This document shows positions 18,114 to 26,738 of a stretch of DNA of 64,000 nucleotides, piece after piece. The translations under genes and the position numbers were made by a program. The notes under the pieces were generated by a model that was not told the DNA's origin, searched no databases, and saw nothing but the letters and a program-made list of their open reading frames with translations. This stretch comes from Solitalea longa. GTDB taxonomy: Bacteria > Bacteroidota > Bacteroidia > Sphingobacteriales > Sphingobacteriaceae. Location: positions 186,001 to 250,000 of the forward strand of contig NZ_PQVF01000001.1 of the NCBI RefSeq assembly GCF_002920915.1. Reading direction: 5' to 3'. How positions within the stretch are numbered: position 1 is the first letter of the stretch; every line of letters begins with the position of its first letter.

Positions 18114-18142
18114 AAAAAAAGCCCGCAGTTTGAACTGCGGGC
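18114..18142 (-). terminator. Terminator after purD
   Basis: GCCCGCAGTT / AACTGCGGGC stem with a TG loop centre, preceded on the plus strand by seven A residues, which read as a U-tract on the minus strand. It ends the purD transcript. Confidence 0.85.
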
Positions 18143-18166
18143 TTAACAATATTTCTGTCAAAATAA

Positions 18167-19441
18167 TTATTGTAAATCAAAACCAATATCCCGGCGGAAG
18201 TATTTGCCTTCAAATTTAATTGCTTGTGCATTCGTATTCGAAATGGCCAATGCCGAAGGAATATCTTGTCCTAATGTGGTAACAGCAATTACACGACCAC
18301 CGGCAGTTACTACTTTTCCATCTTTTAGCTCTGTACCCGCGTGAAAAACAAAGCTGTTTTCGATACCTTCAAACCCACTTATTTCTTTACCTTTTTCATA
18401 ATCGCCCGGATAGCCGCCCGAAACCAGCATAATGGTCGTTGCCGTTCGTTCGTCTACTTCAAATGTTTTTTCTGATAGATTTTCATGTGCAACGCCTAAG
18501 AAAAGCTCTACCAAATCCGATTTAATTCGTGGTAAAACGCTTTCTGTCTCCGGATCGCCCATGCGAACATTGTATTCAATTACATAAGGCTCACCGCCAT
18601 CGTTCATCAGCCCAATAAAAATGAAACCTTTGTATGGAATATTATCTTTCTTCAATCCTTCAACAGTTGGAATAACAATGCGTTCTTCCACTTTTTTAAT
18701 AAACTCTTCATTTGCAAAAGGAACAGGAGAGATTGAGCCCATTCCTCCGGTGTTTAAGCCTGCATCACCCTCGCCAATACGTTTATAGTCTTTTGCCGAT
18801 GGAAGTAATTTATAACTCTTTCCATCTGTAAGAACAAAAACCGAAAGTTCGATACCTTTTAAAAACTGCTCGATAACCACTGTGCTACTTGCTGCGCCAA
18901 ACTTTGCATCAGCCAGCATGGCGGTCAACTCATTTTTAGCATCTTCCAAGGTTTCACAAATTAAAACACCTTTTCCTGCTGCTAATCCGTCTGCCTTTAA
19001 AACAATTGGTAATGACTGAGTTTCCAGGTATTTTAAGCCTTCTTCCAATTGTGCAGCTGTAAAGCTTGCATAAGCTGCTGTTGGAATATTGTGGCGTTTC
19101 ATAAACTGTTTCGAGAAATCTTTACTTCCCTCAAGTGTTGCTCCTAATTTTTGCGGTCCAATAACCGGAACCATTTTCAGTTGATCATCGGCTAAAAAGA
19201 AGTCGTGAACTCCTTTAACCAATGGGTCCTCCGGACCAACAACAACGAGCTCTATAGCATTATCAAGTACAAATTTTTTTATACCTTCAAAGTCGGTAGC
19301 TTTAATGTTAACATTTTGTCCGCATGAGGCAGTTCCTGCATTTCCCGGCGCAATGTACAATCGGCTGCAGTGTTTACTTTGAGAAATTTTCCAGGCAAAA
19401 GCGTGTTCACGGCCGCCTGATCCAAGAAGTAAAATATTCAT
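18167..19441 (-). CDS. purD: Phosphoribosylamine--glycine ligase
   Basis: PurD joins glycine to 5-phosphoribosylamine with ATP, the second step of de novo purine synthesis. The 424 residues show the GARS N-domain start [30 protein letters not shown], the ATP-grasp region with [13 protein letters not shown] and [17 protein letters not shown], and [15 protein letters not shown] near the end. Length is normal. It is monocistronic here, with a TATCTTTG -7 box upstream and a strong terminator. Confidence 0.96.
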   Translation of the reverse strand: MNILLLGSGGREHAFAWKISQSKHCSRLYIAPGNAGTASCGQNVNIKATDFEGIKKFVLDNAIELVVVGPEDPLVKGVHDFFLADDQLKMVPVIGPQKLGATLEGSKDFSKQFMKRHNIPTAAYASFTAAQLEEGLKYLETQSLPIVLKADGLAAGKGVLICETLEDAKNELTAMLADAKFGAASSTVVIEQFLKGIELSVFVLTDGKSYKLLPSAKDYKRIGEGDAGLNTGGMGSISPVPFANEEFIKKVEERIVIPTVEGLKKDNIPYKGFIFIGLMNDGGEPYVIEYNVRMGDPETESVLPRIKSDLVELFLGVAHENLSEKTFEVDERTATTIMLVSGGYPGDYEKGKEISGFEGIENSFVFHAGTELKDGKVVTAGGRVIAVTTLGQDIPSALAISNTNAQAIKFEGKYFRRDIGFDLQ

Positions 19442-19514
19442 ATTTATAAAGAAGATCCCTTTTTGATATCGATAACTTGGCTAATGTTTGGCACAAAAGC
19501 CTAAAAACAGCTGG

Positions 19515-19522
19515 CAAAGATA
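19515..19522 (-). promoter_or_regulatory. Candidate -7 box for purD
   Basis: Minus-strand TATCTTTG matches TAnnTTTG, about 75 bp upstream of the purD ATG. The -33 element is unclear. Confidence 0.4.
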
Positions 19523-19588
19523 GGAATTTGATTTTGGGGTTTAGCTATCAATTGAAATCACTGTTTTTAATATTTTATTGATTAGTAA

Positions 19589-20152
19589 TTGGAGATCGAA
19601 TTCATTTTAAATCAGATAAATACCCTTCCGGCTATTTCCTTAGAAAAACTTACTAGGAAACTATCTAAAGTTAACTTACGTAAAGGAACCCTGTTGTTTA
19701 ATGCGGGAAAGATTGAATCGCATATTTATTTCATTGAAAAGGGAATAGCCCGAGCTTTTTGCTATTCGGCCCAAAGCGAGGTTACCTTTTGGTTTGGGAA
19801 GGAAGGCGATGTGGTTTTATCTTACAATAGCTATATTCATAATAAACCTGGATATGAAAGCATTGAGCTTTTGGAGGACTCCTCAGTTTATCAGCTAAAA
19901 ATGACCGACTTGCAGACGCTTTTTAATGAAGATCTATTTATTGCCAACTGGGGACGAAAGCTTGCGGAATTTGAACTGGTGAAAACAGAAGAACGATTAA
20001 TATCGCGACAGTTTAAAACTGCTGCAGAACGATATAAAGAGTTGATTGAGCAATGCCCTGAATTAATACAAAGGGTTCAGTTAGGTTACATTGCCTCTTA
20101 TTTAGGTGTAACCCAGGTGACTTTAAGTCGGATCAGAGCCGAATTAAAATGA
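19589..20152 (+). CDS. Crp/Fnr-family transcriptional regulator
   Basis: A 187-residue regulator with an N-terminal cyclic-nucleotide-binding-like beta-roll (KGTLLFNAGKIESHIYFIEKGIARAF, VVLSYNSYI) and a C-terminal helix-turn-helix (LGYIASYLGVTQVTLSRIRAE). The start is TTG at 19589: an in-frame stop lies directly before it, and there is no later start before residue 35. Such regulators in Bacteroidota often sit next to the gene they control. Here sugE follows 68 bp downstream on the same strand, so it is a plausible local regulator of that exporter. The ligand is unknown. Confidence 0.85.
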   Translation: MEIEFILNQINTLPAISLEKLTRKLSKVNLRKGTLLFNAGKIESHIYFIEKGIARAFCYSAQSEVTFWFGKEGDVVLSYNSYIHNKPGYESIELLEDSSVYQLKMTDLQTLFNEDLFIANWGRKLAEFELVKTEERLISRQFKTAAERYKELIEQCPELIQRVQLGYIASYLGVTQVTLSRIRAELK

Positions 20153-20220
20153 TTTTTTATCATTTGTAAAAAGAATTGAAATAAACAGTTAAGATCTTTA
20201 CAGCTCAAAAATTAAAACAA

Positions 20221-20550
20221 ATGAATTGGGTTATCTTAATTATTGCCGGCTTATTTGAAGTAGGATTTGCCTCATGCTTGGGGAAGGCCAAGATATCTAC
20301 AGGAAATACTGCTGTTGCCTGGTACGCAGGTTTCTTTGTTTGCCTGACCATAAGTATGGTTTTATTGGTGAAAGCTACACAAACACTGCCTATTGGAACC
20401 GCCTACGCCGTTTGGACAGGTGTTGGAGCTGTTGGGACCGTATTGATGGGCATCATTTTCTTTAACGAGCCTGCTGATTTTTGGCGCCTGTTTTTCATTA
20501 CCACTTTAATTGCTTCAATTGTTGGATTAAAAGCCATGTCGGCTCATTAA
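20221..20550 (+). CDS. sugE: SMR-family exporter of the SugE/Gdx type
   Basis: A 109-residue protein with four transmembrane helices. The membrane Glu in AGLFEVGFAS (Glu13) is the proton/substrate site of SMR transporters. LPIGTAYAVWTGVGAVGTVLMG is the SugE signature. The family exports guanidinium or some quaternary ammonium compounds. Many Gdx genes follow a guanidine riboswitch, but the 68 bp upstream are too short for one and show no such structure. The upstream Crp-type gene may be the regulator instead. Confidence 0.9.
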   Translation: MNWVILIIAGLFEVGFASCLGKAKISTGNTAVAWYAGFFVCLTISMVLLVKATQTLPIGTAYAVWTGVGAVGTVLMGIIFFNEPADFWRLFFITTLIASIVGLKAMSAH

Positions 20551-20665
20551 TCTAACATCGCACTATAGCATTAATCAATTGTTGTAATCCTTAGGAGTTA
20601 ACCATGTACTTTAAGTTAAAAAACTTAATCGATTATAGGCTGTCTCTGCTTTTTTGATTTTTTTC

Positions 20666-20695
20666 TTGTAGTTTAAAACAAAGACTCTATATTTG
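20666..20695 (+). promoter_or_regulatory. Promoter of the tRNA-Asp array
   Basis: TTG at 20666-20668 and TATATTTG at 20688-20695 are 19 bp apart, an excellent match to the Bacteroidota consensus. Transcription should start just before the first tRNA. Confidence 0.8.
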
Positions 20696-20716
20696 CAGTC
20701 CCAAAATAAGGGGATT

Positions 20717-20790
20717 GGATCGGTAGTTCAGCTGGTTAGAATGCCGCCCTGTCACGGCGGAGGTCGCGGGTTCGAGTCCCGTCCGGTCCG
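20717..20790 (+). tRNA. tRNA-Asp (GTC), copy 1
   Basis: 74 nt. The acceptor arm GGATCGG pairs with CCGGTCC; the D-arm is around TTCAGCTGGTTAGAA; the anticodon arm CCGCC / GGCGG has loop CTGTCAC holding anticodon GTC; the T-arm is GCGGG TTCGAGT CCCGT. The 3' CCA is not encoded. Confidence 0.97.
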
Positions 20791-20854
20791 CAGCTAAAAT
20801 GGAAGCAGACGCTTCAAAACAGAAACAAATGGTTTCTGGTCAATTAAAAATCTT

Positions 20855-20928
20855 GGATCGGTAGTTCAGCTGGTTAGAATGCCGCCCTGTCACGGCGGAG
20901 GTCGCGGGTTCGAGTCCCGTCCGGTCCG
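20855..20928 (+). tRNA. tRNA-Asp (GTC), copy 2
   Basis: Identical in sequence to the first copy; same cloverleaf and GTC anticodon, no encoded CCA. Confidence 0.97.
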
Positions 20929-20993
20929 CAGCTAAAATGGAAACAGACGCTTCAAAGCAGAAACAAATGGTTTCTGCATCAATTAAAAATCTT

Positions 20994-21067
20994 GGATCGG
21001 TAGTTCAGCTGGTTAGAATGCCGCCCTGTCACGGCGGAGGTCGCGGGTTCGAGTCCCGTCCGGTCCG
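20994..21067 (+). tRNA. tRNA-Asp (GTC), copy 3
   Basis: Identical in sequence to the first copy. It is the last of the array and is followed at once by a terminator. Confidence 0.97.
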
Positions 21068-21070
21068 CAA

Positions 21071-21099
21071 AAAGCTTCACACACGTGAGGCTTTTTTTG
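21071..21099 (+). terminator. Terminator of the tRNA-Asp array
   Basis: AAGCTTCAC / GTGAGGCTT stem with one wobble, loop ACAC, and seven T residues. Confidence 0.8.
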
Positions 21100-21219
21100 T
21101 TTAGAGCTTATTACCTCTAATAAATAGTAGAAAAACTGCATATCCCAATAACTTCGCTAGCCATCCGAATCTTCCATTTAACACTTATATCTGTTTGCCA
21201 GAGATACATTAACAGCAGT

Positions 21220-21774
21220 TTATTGAGTTTTTGTCGGTTCATAGTAAAGTACTATCGCGCCTCCACCAAAGGTTTTGGTATTGATGAGTTTAAGAATAGT
21301 TCTGTCGTTGATGTTTTCAAATAATGGCAAACCGCTCCCTGCAACCACAGGATGAATACAAAGCTGGAGTTCATCAATCAAATTAAATTTCATTAGTTGT
21401 ATAATTAAACTCCGGCTGCCAACGAAAATGTCTTTTCCCGATTGTTGCTTGAGTTCTAAAACTTCTTCTTCAATAGGTCGATTTGCCAATCGGGCACTGT
21501 CCCATTCGGTATTTTTCAGCGTATATGAAAAAACAATTTTTGGAGTCTTGTCTATCGCTACAGCAAAGTCGTCCATTGATTTTTCACCCGAAGGCTTTTT
21601 TATCAGCGTTTGCCAGAATTGCATAAGCTGATAGGTTATTCTTCCGTATAAAATTGCACCTGCGTTATTTAACAGATCAGCGTAATGTTGATGTATTTCT
21701 TCATCTGGGATTCCTGCTGTATGGTCGCAATATCCGTCAATTGTCATATTGATGGCTCCAATGATCTTTCTCAT
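21220..21774 (-). CDS. Dihydrofolate reductase-like (RibD C-terminal domain) protein
   Basis: A 184-residue protein of the RibD-C/DHFR-like fold. Visible are IGAINMTIDGYCDH at the start, AGAILYGRITYQLMQFW, DIFVGSRSLIIQLMKFNLIDELQLCIHPVV and GSGLPLFENI. Such stand-alone proteins are NADPH-dependent reductases of unknown substrate and are numerous in Bacteroidota. It is not true FolA. No neighbour suggests a pathway. Confidence 0.85.
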   Translation of the reverse strand: MRKIIGAINMTIDGYCDHTAGIPDEEIHQHYADLLNNAGAILYGRITYQLMQFWQTLIKKPSGEKSMDDFAVAIDKTPKIVFSYTLKNTEWDSARLANRPIEEEVLELKQQSGKDIFVGSRSLIIQLMKFNLIDELQLCIHPVVAGSGLPLFENINDRTILKLINTKTFGGGAIVLYYEPTKTQ

Positions 21775-21929
21775 AGTTGTTTTGATTTCTTAAAATAAGC
21801 GTCGTTTTGAACAAATCTAACAGGATTAAAGCTATACTTTTCATTCAAACTTGTTAAGGATTTCATTTCTAATTTGTTTTGTTACAAATAAATATCACTG
21901 TAGAAATTTAACAGGTGAAATTATTTGAC

Positions 21930-21937
21930 TACCTTTG
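21930..21937 (+). promoter_or_regulatory. Candidate -7 box for typA
   Basis: TACCTTTG, 26 bp upstream of the typA ATG. The -33 TTG is not evident. Confidence 0.45.
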
Positions 21938-21963
21938 CGCCAAATTTTTGAAAGCACTTTTCA

Positions 21964-23769
21964 ATGCAAAATATTAGAAACATTGCGATTATCGCACACG
22001 TTGACCACGGCAAAACTACATTGGTTGACAAGATTTTACACACTTGCTCCCTTTTCCGCGACAATCAGGAAACCGGCGAGTTAATACTTGATAATAACGA
22101 CCTGGAGCGTGAGCGTGGTATCACCATCGTTTCTAAAAACGTTTCGGTTAATTATAAAGGCACCAAAATCAACATCATTGATACTCCGGGTCACGCCGAC
22201 TTTGGTGGTGAGGTTGAGCGTGTATTGAAAATGGCAGATGGGGTGTTGTTATTAGTAGATGCCTTTGAAGGTCCTATGCCTCAAACTCGTTTCGTAACCC
22301 AAAAAGCTCTTGCGTTAGGCTTGAAACCAATTGTGGTTATCAATAAGGTAGATAAAGAAAACTGCCGTCCTGATGAAGTTCATGAAAAAGTATTTGAATT
22401 ATTCTTCAATCTTGAGGCTACTGAAGAGCAGTTAGACTTTCCGACTATTTACGGTTCCTCTAAACAAGGTTGGATGAGCACAGACTATACTCAAAAAACT
22501 GAGGATATCCTGCCTTTATTAGATGCAGTAATTGAACACATTCCTGCTCCTCCTGTTTCTGAAGGAACATTGCAAATGCAAATCACTTCTTTAGATTTCT
22601 CTAAATTCGTTGGTCGTATTGCAATTGGTCGTATTGCACGTGGTACAGTTACAGAAAATCAGCCAGTTACCTTAATGAAAAAAGATGGCAAACTGGTAAG
22701 ATCGCGTATTAAAGAACTTTACACATTCGAAGGTTTAGGCCGTATTCGCGTTGAGTCGGTTAAAGCGGGTGATATTTGTGCAGTTGTAGGTATTGACGGT
22801 TTTGATATTGGTGATACTATTGCTGATTTCGAAAATCCTGAAGCATTACCGGTAATGCACATTGATGAGCCTACCATGAACATGTTGTTCACTATAAATA
22901 ACTCACCATTCTTTGGTAAAGAAGGTAAATTCGTTACTTCTCGTCACTTAATTGAGCGTTTAGAGAAGGAAATGGAGAAAAACCTTGCCTTAAAAGTTGA
23001 GCCTACTGCTTCAAATGATTCTTATTTAGTATTCGGTCGTGGTATTCTTCACTTATCGGTATTGATCGAAACTATGCGTCGCGAAGGTTATGAATTACAA
23101 GTTGGTCAGCCACAGGTAATCATCAAAGAAATTGATGGTGTTAAATGTGAGCCAATTGAAACCTTAATCGTTGACGTGCCTGCTGAAACTGCCGGTAAAG
23201 TAATTGAATTAGCAACCATGCGTAAAGGTGAGTTGTTAATTATGGAGCCAAAAGGTGATTTACAACACTTAGAGTTTGAAATCCCTTCACGTGGTATCAT
23301 TGGATTGCGTAACAGTGTTTTAACTGCTACTGCTGGTGAGGCAATTATGGCGCACCGTTTCAAATCATACGAGCCTTGGAAGGGAGAGATCTCTCAACGT
23401 TCTGCAGGTGTATTGGTTTCTATGGATAAAGGCTCTTCAACAGCTTACCGTATCGATAAATTACAAGATCGTGGTATTTTCTTCGTTGATCCGGGAGAAG
23501 AAGTTTACGAGGGTATGATCATTGGTGAGCACAGTCGTGATTCAGACTTAACTGTAAACATTACTGAAGGTAAACAGTTAACCAACTTCCGTACAACTTC
23601 AAAAGATGATGCAACCCGTATTGCTCCGGCAACTAAGTTCTCATTGGAAGAAGCAATGGAATATATCCAGTCTGACGAGTATGTTGAGGTAACGCCTCAA
23701 AGCATGCGTTTACGTAAGATCATTTTGAGAGAAAATGAGCGCCTGGTAGCTGCTAAAAAGAAATCATAA
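21964..23769 (+). CDS. typA: Ribosome-associated GTPase TypA/BipA
   Basis: BipA is a translational GTPase related to EF-G that helps 50S assembly and stress adaptation. The 601 residues show the G1 motif AHVDHGKTTL, the switch I region with RERGITI, G3 DTPGHADFGGEVER, and G4 NKVD. EF-G-like domains and the BipA-specific C-terminal domain follow. Length is normal. The local codon use is richer in highly expressed-gene codons (CGT, GGT) than the neighbours. It is a single gene with a strong terminator. Confidence 0.97.
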   Translation: MQNIRNIAIIAHVDHGKTTLVDKILHTCSLFRDNQETGELILDNNDLERERGITIVSKNVSVNYKGTKINIIDTPGHADFGGEVERVLKMADGVLLLVDAFEGPMPQTRFVTQKALALGLKPIVVINKVDKENCRPDEVHEKVFELFFNLEATEEQLDFPTIYGSSKQGWMSTDYTQKTEDILPLLDAVIEHIPAPPVSEGTLQMQITSLDFSKFVGRIAIGRIARGTVTENQPVTLMKKDGKLVRSRIKELYTFEGLGRIRVESVKAGDICAVVGIDGFDIGDTIADFENPEALPVMHIDEPTMNMLFTINNSPFFGKEGKFVTSRHLIERLEKEMEKNLALKVEPTASNDSYLVFGRGILHLSVLIETMRREGYELQVGQPQVIIKEIDGVKCEPIETLIVDVPAETAGKVIELATMRKGELLIMEPKGDLQHLEFEIPSRGIIGLRNSVLTATAGEAIMAHRFKSYEPWKGEISQRSAGVLVSMDKGSSTAYRIDKLQDRGIFFVDPGEEVYEGMIIGEHSRDSDLTVNITEGKQLTNFRTTSKDDATRIAPATKFSLEEAMEYIQSDEYVEVTPQSMRLRKIILRENERLVAAKKKS

Positions 23770-23792
23770 TTCTTACCAGGTAACAATACTTT

Positions 23793-23832
23793 AAAGGCCG
23801 CCCTGTCGTTTCGATAGGGCGGCCTTTTTTTT
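23793..23832 (+). terminator. Terminator after typA
   Basis: AAAGGCCGCCCT / AGGGCGGCCTTT stem with an 11-nt loop and a run of T residues. Confidence 0.92.
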
Positions 23833-23914
23833 GAATACAATCCTTGCTTTTCATTGAGATAAGTTTTGTACTCATATTCGAAGCCATAGCCTCTGTGTGT
23901 TTTGTTGGATTGTC

Positions 23915-23922
23915 TACCTTTG
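23915..23922 (+). promoter_or_regulatory. Candidate -7 box for the MutS-like gene
   Basis: TACCTTTG, 21 bp upstream of the ATG. The -33 element is weak. Confidence 0.4.
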
Positions 23923-23943
23923 ACCCGATGCTGATTTAAAATT

Positions 23944-25740
23944 ATGACCGAATATTATCAACAACAGTTAATTACTTCCAAAACCGAAATTGAAAGGTTT
24001 TCACAACTAATTAATCGCTTTTCTTTGTTTCGTTTGGGCGTTATTCTTGGTGGTTTATCACTATTGTTTTTATCATTCAAATTCGATAACCTCTTGCTAA
24101 GCGCTCTTATTGCTCTTTTCATTATTATTTTATTTGGATGGTTGGTTGTTAAACAAACAGGATTCGAAAAGCAAAGAGAGTATTTCACAGCTCGTAAAAT
24201 GGTTTTGGAAAATGAACTAGATTCCATTGCGGATCGAGGAAATATTTATTCGGATGGAAAGGATTTTATCGATGATCATCATCAATACACTTCTGATCTT
24301 GATATTTTTGGTCCGAGCTCTTTGTTTCAGCTGCTAAACAGAGGCGCAACAAAACTGGGAGTTCATGAGCTTGGACATTGGCTTAAGTCTCCGGCTGAGG
24401 TCAGCGTGATCAATATCCGCCAGGAAGCCATAAAAGAACTTTCACAAAAAAAGGACTGGCGAATTCATTTTCAAACAGTCTTGGTGTTTAATTTAAAGCT
24501 TGATAATGATATTGTTTCCAACTTACATCACTATTTAAAACAGCCCATAGAGCAACATAAACGATTGAGATTGTATGTAAAAGCAGCTCCGTTTATATTT
24601 CTGTCTATTCTGATTTGCACATTACTGGTTCCGAAAACTTCCATTTTCTTACTGTTAATTAGCTTGATTCATGCAGGTTTAATAGTTAACAATCAACTCT
24701 ATATTAATAAAACCGATGCATTGATAGGTAAAATTGGGAAAACGCTGGGCGCTTATGCCGAAGCCTTTAAAGCGATTGAAAATGAAACCTGGCAAAGCTC
24801 ATTATGTGTTCATTTGACGGATAGCTTAACTACCGGAACAGCCAACAATATTTCGGCTTCTATTAAGCAATTATCGGAACTTATTAAAAAGCTCGATTAT
24901 CGTTTGAATGTTTATGCCGCCATGGTTCTTAATGCTATTTTCCTATGGGATTTAAAACAGGTTTTTGCTGTTGAAGATTGGAAAGAATCTAATAAAGCTA
25001 ATATTGATGAAGCCTTTCATGTTTTGGCAAAATTTGAGACATTAAACAGTTTAACATCTTTATGTGTCAATAATCCTGAATGGGTGTTTCCAACGGTTCA
25101 GGAATCGAAAAAATATTTGTTGGAGGGAAAAGAATTGGGTCATCCACTGATACCTAAAGCCTTAAGAATTCACAATGATTATTCACTAAATCATGAGTGT
25201 AAAATAGATATTATTACCGGTTCAAATATGGCCGGCAAAAGCACTTTTCTGCGAACAATCGGTATTAATACGGTAATGGCTTTGTGCGGAGCTCCTGTTT
25301 GTGCAAGAGCTATGCATATTTCGCCTGTTGAGTTAATTACTTATATGCGTATTCGCGACTCGCTGAATGAAAGCACCTCAACATTTAAAGCTGAACTAAA
25401 CCGGTTACAAATGGTGCTCGATTTGGTCCCGAAAAAAGAAAACGCCTTCTTTTTAATCGACGAAATGCTTAGAGGCACAAATTCGGTGGATAAATACCGT
25501 GGTTCAAAGGCGGTGGTCGAAAAATTGGTAGCTTGTAAGGGTGTTGGGATTGTTGCAACGCACGATCTCCAGATCGCACATCTGATTCAGAAATATCCAT
25601 CTTATATCCGTAACTATTATTTTGATATTGAGGTAAGAAATGGAACCATGCATTTCGATTATAAGTTGAAGGCCGGCGAATGTAAAACCTTTAATGCATC
25701 GCTGTTATTAAAGCAAATTGGCGTTGAAATAGACGAATAA
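23944..25740 (+). CDS. Membrane-anchored MutS-like ATPase
   Basis: The C-terminal 190 residues are a MutS ATPase: Walker A GSNMAGKST (426-434), Walker B FFLIDEML (about 502-509) and VGIVATHDLQIAHL. The N-terminal half differs from MutS. It has two adjacent membrane segments (about 32-48 and 50-68) and a third region (about 217-240: FIFLSILICTLLVPK), with helical core parts but no mismatch-binding domain or FYE motif. At 598 residues it is shorter than MutS1. Membrane-associated MutS-family proteins of this type are widespread in Bacteroidota, and I know no tested function. Mismatch repair itself is unlikely. It is followed after 1 bp by a hypothetical gene. Confidence 0.8.
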   Translation: MTEYYQQQLITSKTEIERFSQLINRFSLFRLGVILGGLSLLFLSFKFDNLLLSALIALFIIILFGWLVVKQTGFEKQREYFTARKMVLENELDSIADRGNIYSDGKDFIDDHHQYTSDLDIFGPSSLFQLLNRGATKLGVHELGHWLKSPAEVSVINIRQEAIKELSQKKDWRIHFQTVLVFNLKLDNDIVSNLHHYLKQPIEQHKRLRLYVKAAPFIFLSILICTLLVPKTSIFLLLISLIHAGLIVNNQLYINKTDALIGKIGKTLGAYAEAFKAIENETWQSSLCVHLTDSLTTGTANNISASIKQLSELIKKLDYRLNVYAAMVLNAIFLWDLKQVFAVEDWKESNKANIDEAFHVLAKFETLNSLTSLCVNNPEWVFPTVQESKKYLLEGKELGHPLIPKALRIHNDYSLNHECKIDIITGSNMAGKSTFLRTIGINTVMALCGAPVCARAMHISPVELITYMRIRDSLNESTSTFKAELNRLQMVLDLVPKKENAFFLIDEMLRGTNSVDKYRGSKAVVEKLVACKGVGIVATHDLQIAHLIQKYPSYIRNYYFDIEVRNGTMHFDYKLKAGECKTFNASLLLKQIGVEIDE

Positions 25741-25741
25741 A

Positions 25742-26269
25742 GTGATATATGCGAGCAATATCCGGTTCAATCTTCTGAAACACCATTTAGGGTTTATAAA
25801 AGAGTTTATTGCTGAAAAACCCGATAACTGGCAAACTAGTTTACTTGAACTGGGGAATCTTCATTTCGATATATATACCGGCAAACTAACTGTAAATTCA
25901 ATATATGCCCAACTGATTGAAATTCTGCAAACAGCCGGAGTTTATAGTCAATTAAATTATGAAAGCTTTTTTGTCAATAAACGTTATAAACTTCTATCCC
26001 TTTCTGACGGTAGCAATTGGGTATTGCTGAGGGGAAACAATACTAGACAGTTTATTCATATTCACCCCGCACGTTTTGGTGAACATATTTACCGCAGCAG
26101 TGCAATCACCCTTAAAACAGTAATTGCATTAAATGTTTTGGGTTTTACTTCCGCAGAGCCTGATCTTAATACCATTAATCAAGTTCGCATAAGCCTGGGT
26201 GTTTCACCAATAGCCGATAAAGGAATGGGGTCGATAATAAGACTGATGAATCTTTTGAAGAACTATTGA
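25742..26269 (+). CDS. Hypothetical protein coupled to the MutS-like gene
   Basis: A 175-residue protein with GTG start, 1 bp after the MutS-like stop. I do not recognise a family. Visible pieces are WQTSLLELGNLHFDIYTGKL, GSNWVLLRGNNTRQFIHIHPAR, and SAITLKTVIALNVLG. No signal or membrane segment is seen. The tight spacing suggests co-expression with the MutS-like ATPase. Confidence 0.6.
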   Translation: MIYASNIRFNLLKHHLGFIKEFIAEKPDNWQTSLLELGNLHFDIYTGKLTVNSIYAQLIEILQTAGVYSQLNYESFFVNKRYKLLSLSDGSNWVLLRGNNTRQFIHIHPARFGEHIYRSSAITLKTVIALNVLGFTSAEPDLNTINQVRISLGVSPIADKGMGSIIRLMNLLKNY

Positions 26270-26306
26270 GTTTATTGATGCGAACCTAGCCTGTGGATTG
26301 CTTTAA

Positions 26307-26349
26307 TTAAAAATTGCAATCCTATTCTGCGAAAACATGAATAGGATTG
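26307..26349 (-). terminator. Terminator for the zinc-ribbon gene
   Basis: The inverted repeat CAATCCTATT / AATAGGATTG lies just beyond the stop at 26359. On the minus strand it is followed by a T-rich run. It may also serve the convergent plus-strand gene. Confidence 0.7.
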
Positions 26350-26358
26350 TCTTACATG

Positions 26359-26685
26359 TTAGTAGAAAAGTGCAAAACACAAGAGAATAACCACCATAAT
26401 TCCAATCCCGATAAAGTGTAAAGGAGGAACAGTGATCTTCGAACTTATTTCATGCTGAATTTCTGTAAGGTCTTGTGGAAAATAATTTTCTTCTAAAATC
26501 TCCTGACAATTCTTGCATTGTGCTATTGCTTTTTGTCCGATAGAGAATAATGGAATTTGAACAATGTGCGCGTAGGATGCATAGAATGACATCTGCATTT
26601 GTCCCGGATTACAACAATTATTGCAACTGTGCTCCGAAAGCGGAATAGAGCCAACGTAGGTATGGTGGCGTCCTAGTAGTAACAT
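26359..26685 (-). CDS. Small zinc-ribbon protein with a C-terminal membrane segment
   Basis: A 108-residue protein with two Cys pairs, CNNC (about 21-24) and CKNC (about 57-60), forming a probable zinc ribbon, then a polar linker and one C-terminal helix (IGIGIMVVILLCFALFY). Proteins of this layout are conserved in Bacteroidota and have no known function. It is likely tail-anchored with the ribbon in the cytosol. Confidence 0.65.
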   Translation of the reverse strand: MLLLGRHHTYVGSIPLSEHSCNNCCNPGQMQMSFYASYAHIVQIPLFSIGQKAIAQCKNCQEILEENYFPQDLTEIQHEISSKITVPPLHFIGIGIMVVILLCFALFY

Positions 26686-26738
26686 AACATAAGGTTTGGG
26701 TTATTCTTTTTAACTGTAAATGTTTACGAAAGGTTACT

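Larger units (their letters stand above)
20717..21067 (+). repeat. Tandem repeat of tRNA plus spacer
   Basis: Three identical tRNA-Asp genes start 138 and 139 bp apart. The two 64-65-nt spacers are also nearly identical. Each holds two small hairpins (GAAGC/GCTTC-like and CAGAAAC / GTTTCTG). The array arose by duplication of a tRNA-plus-spacer unit. Confidence 0.9.

Noticed and set aside
20153-20220. Possible guanidine riboswitch upstream of sugE
   Set aside because: The gap is only 68 bp and AT-rich, without the conserved guanidine-I elements.
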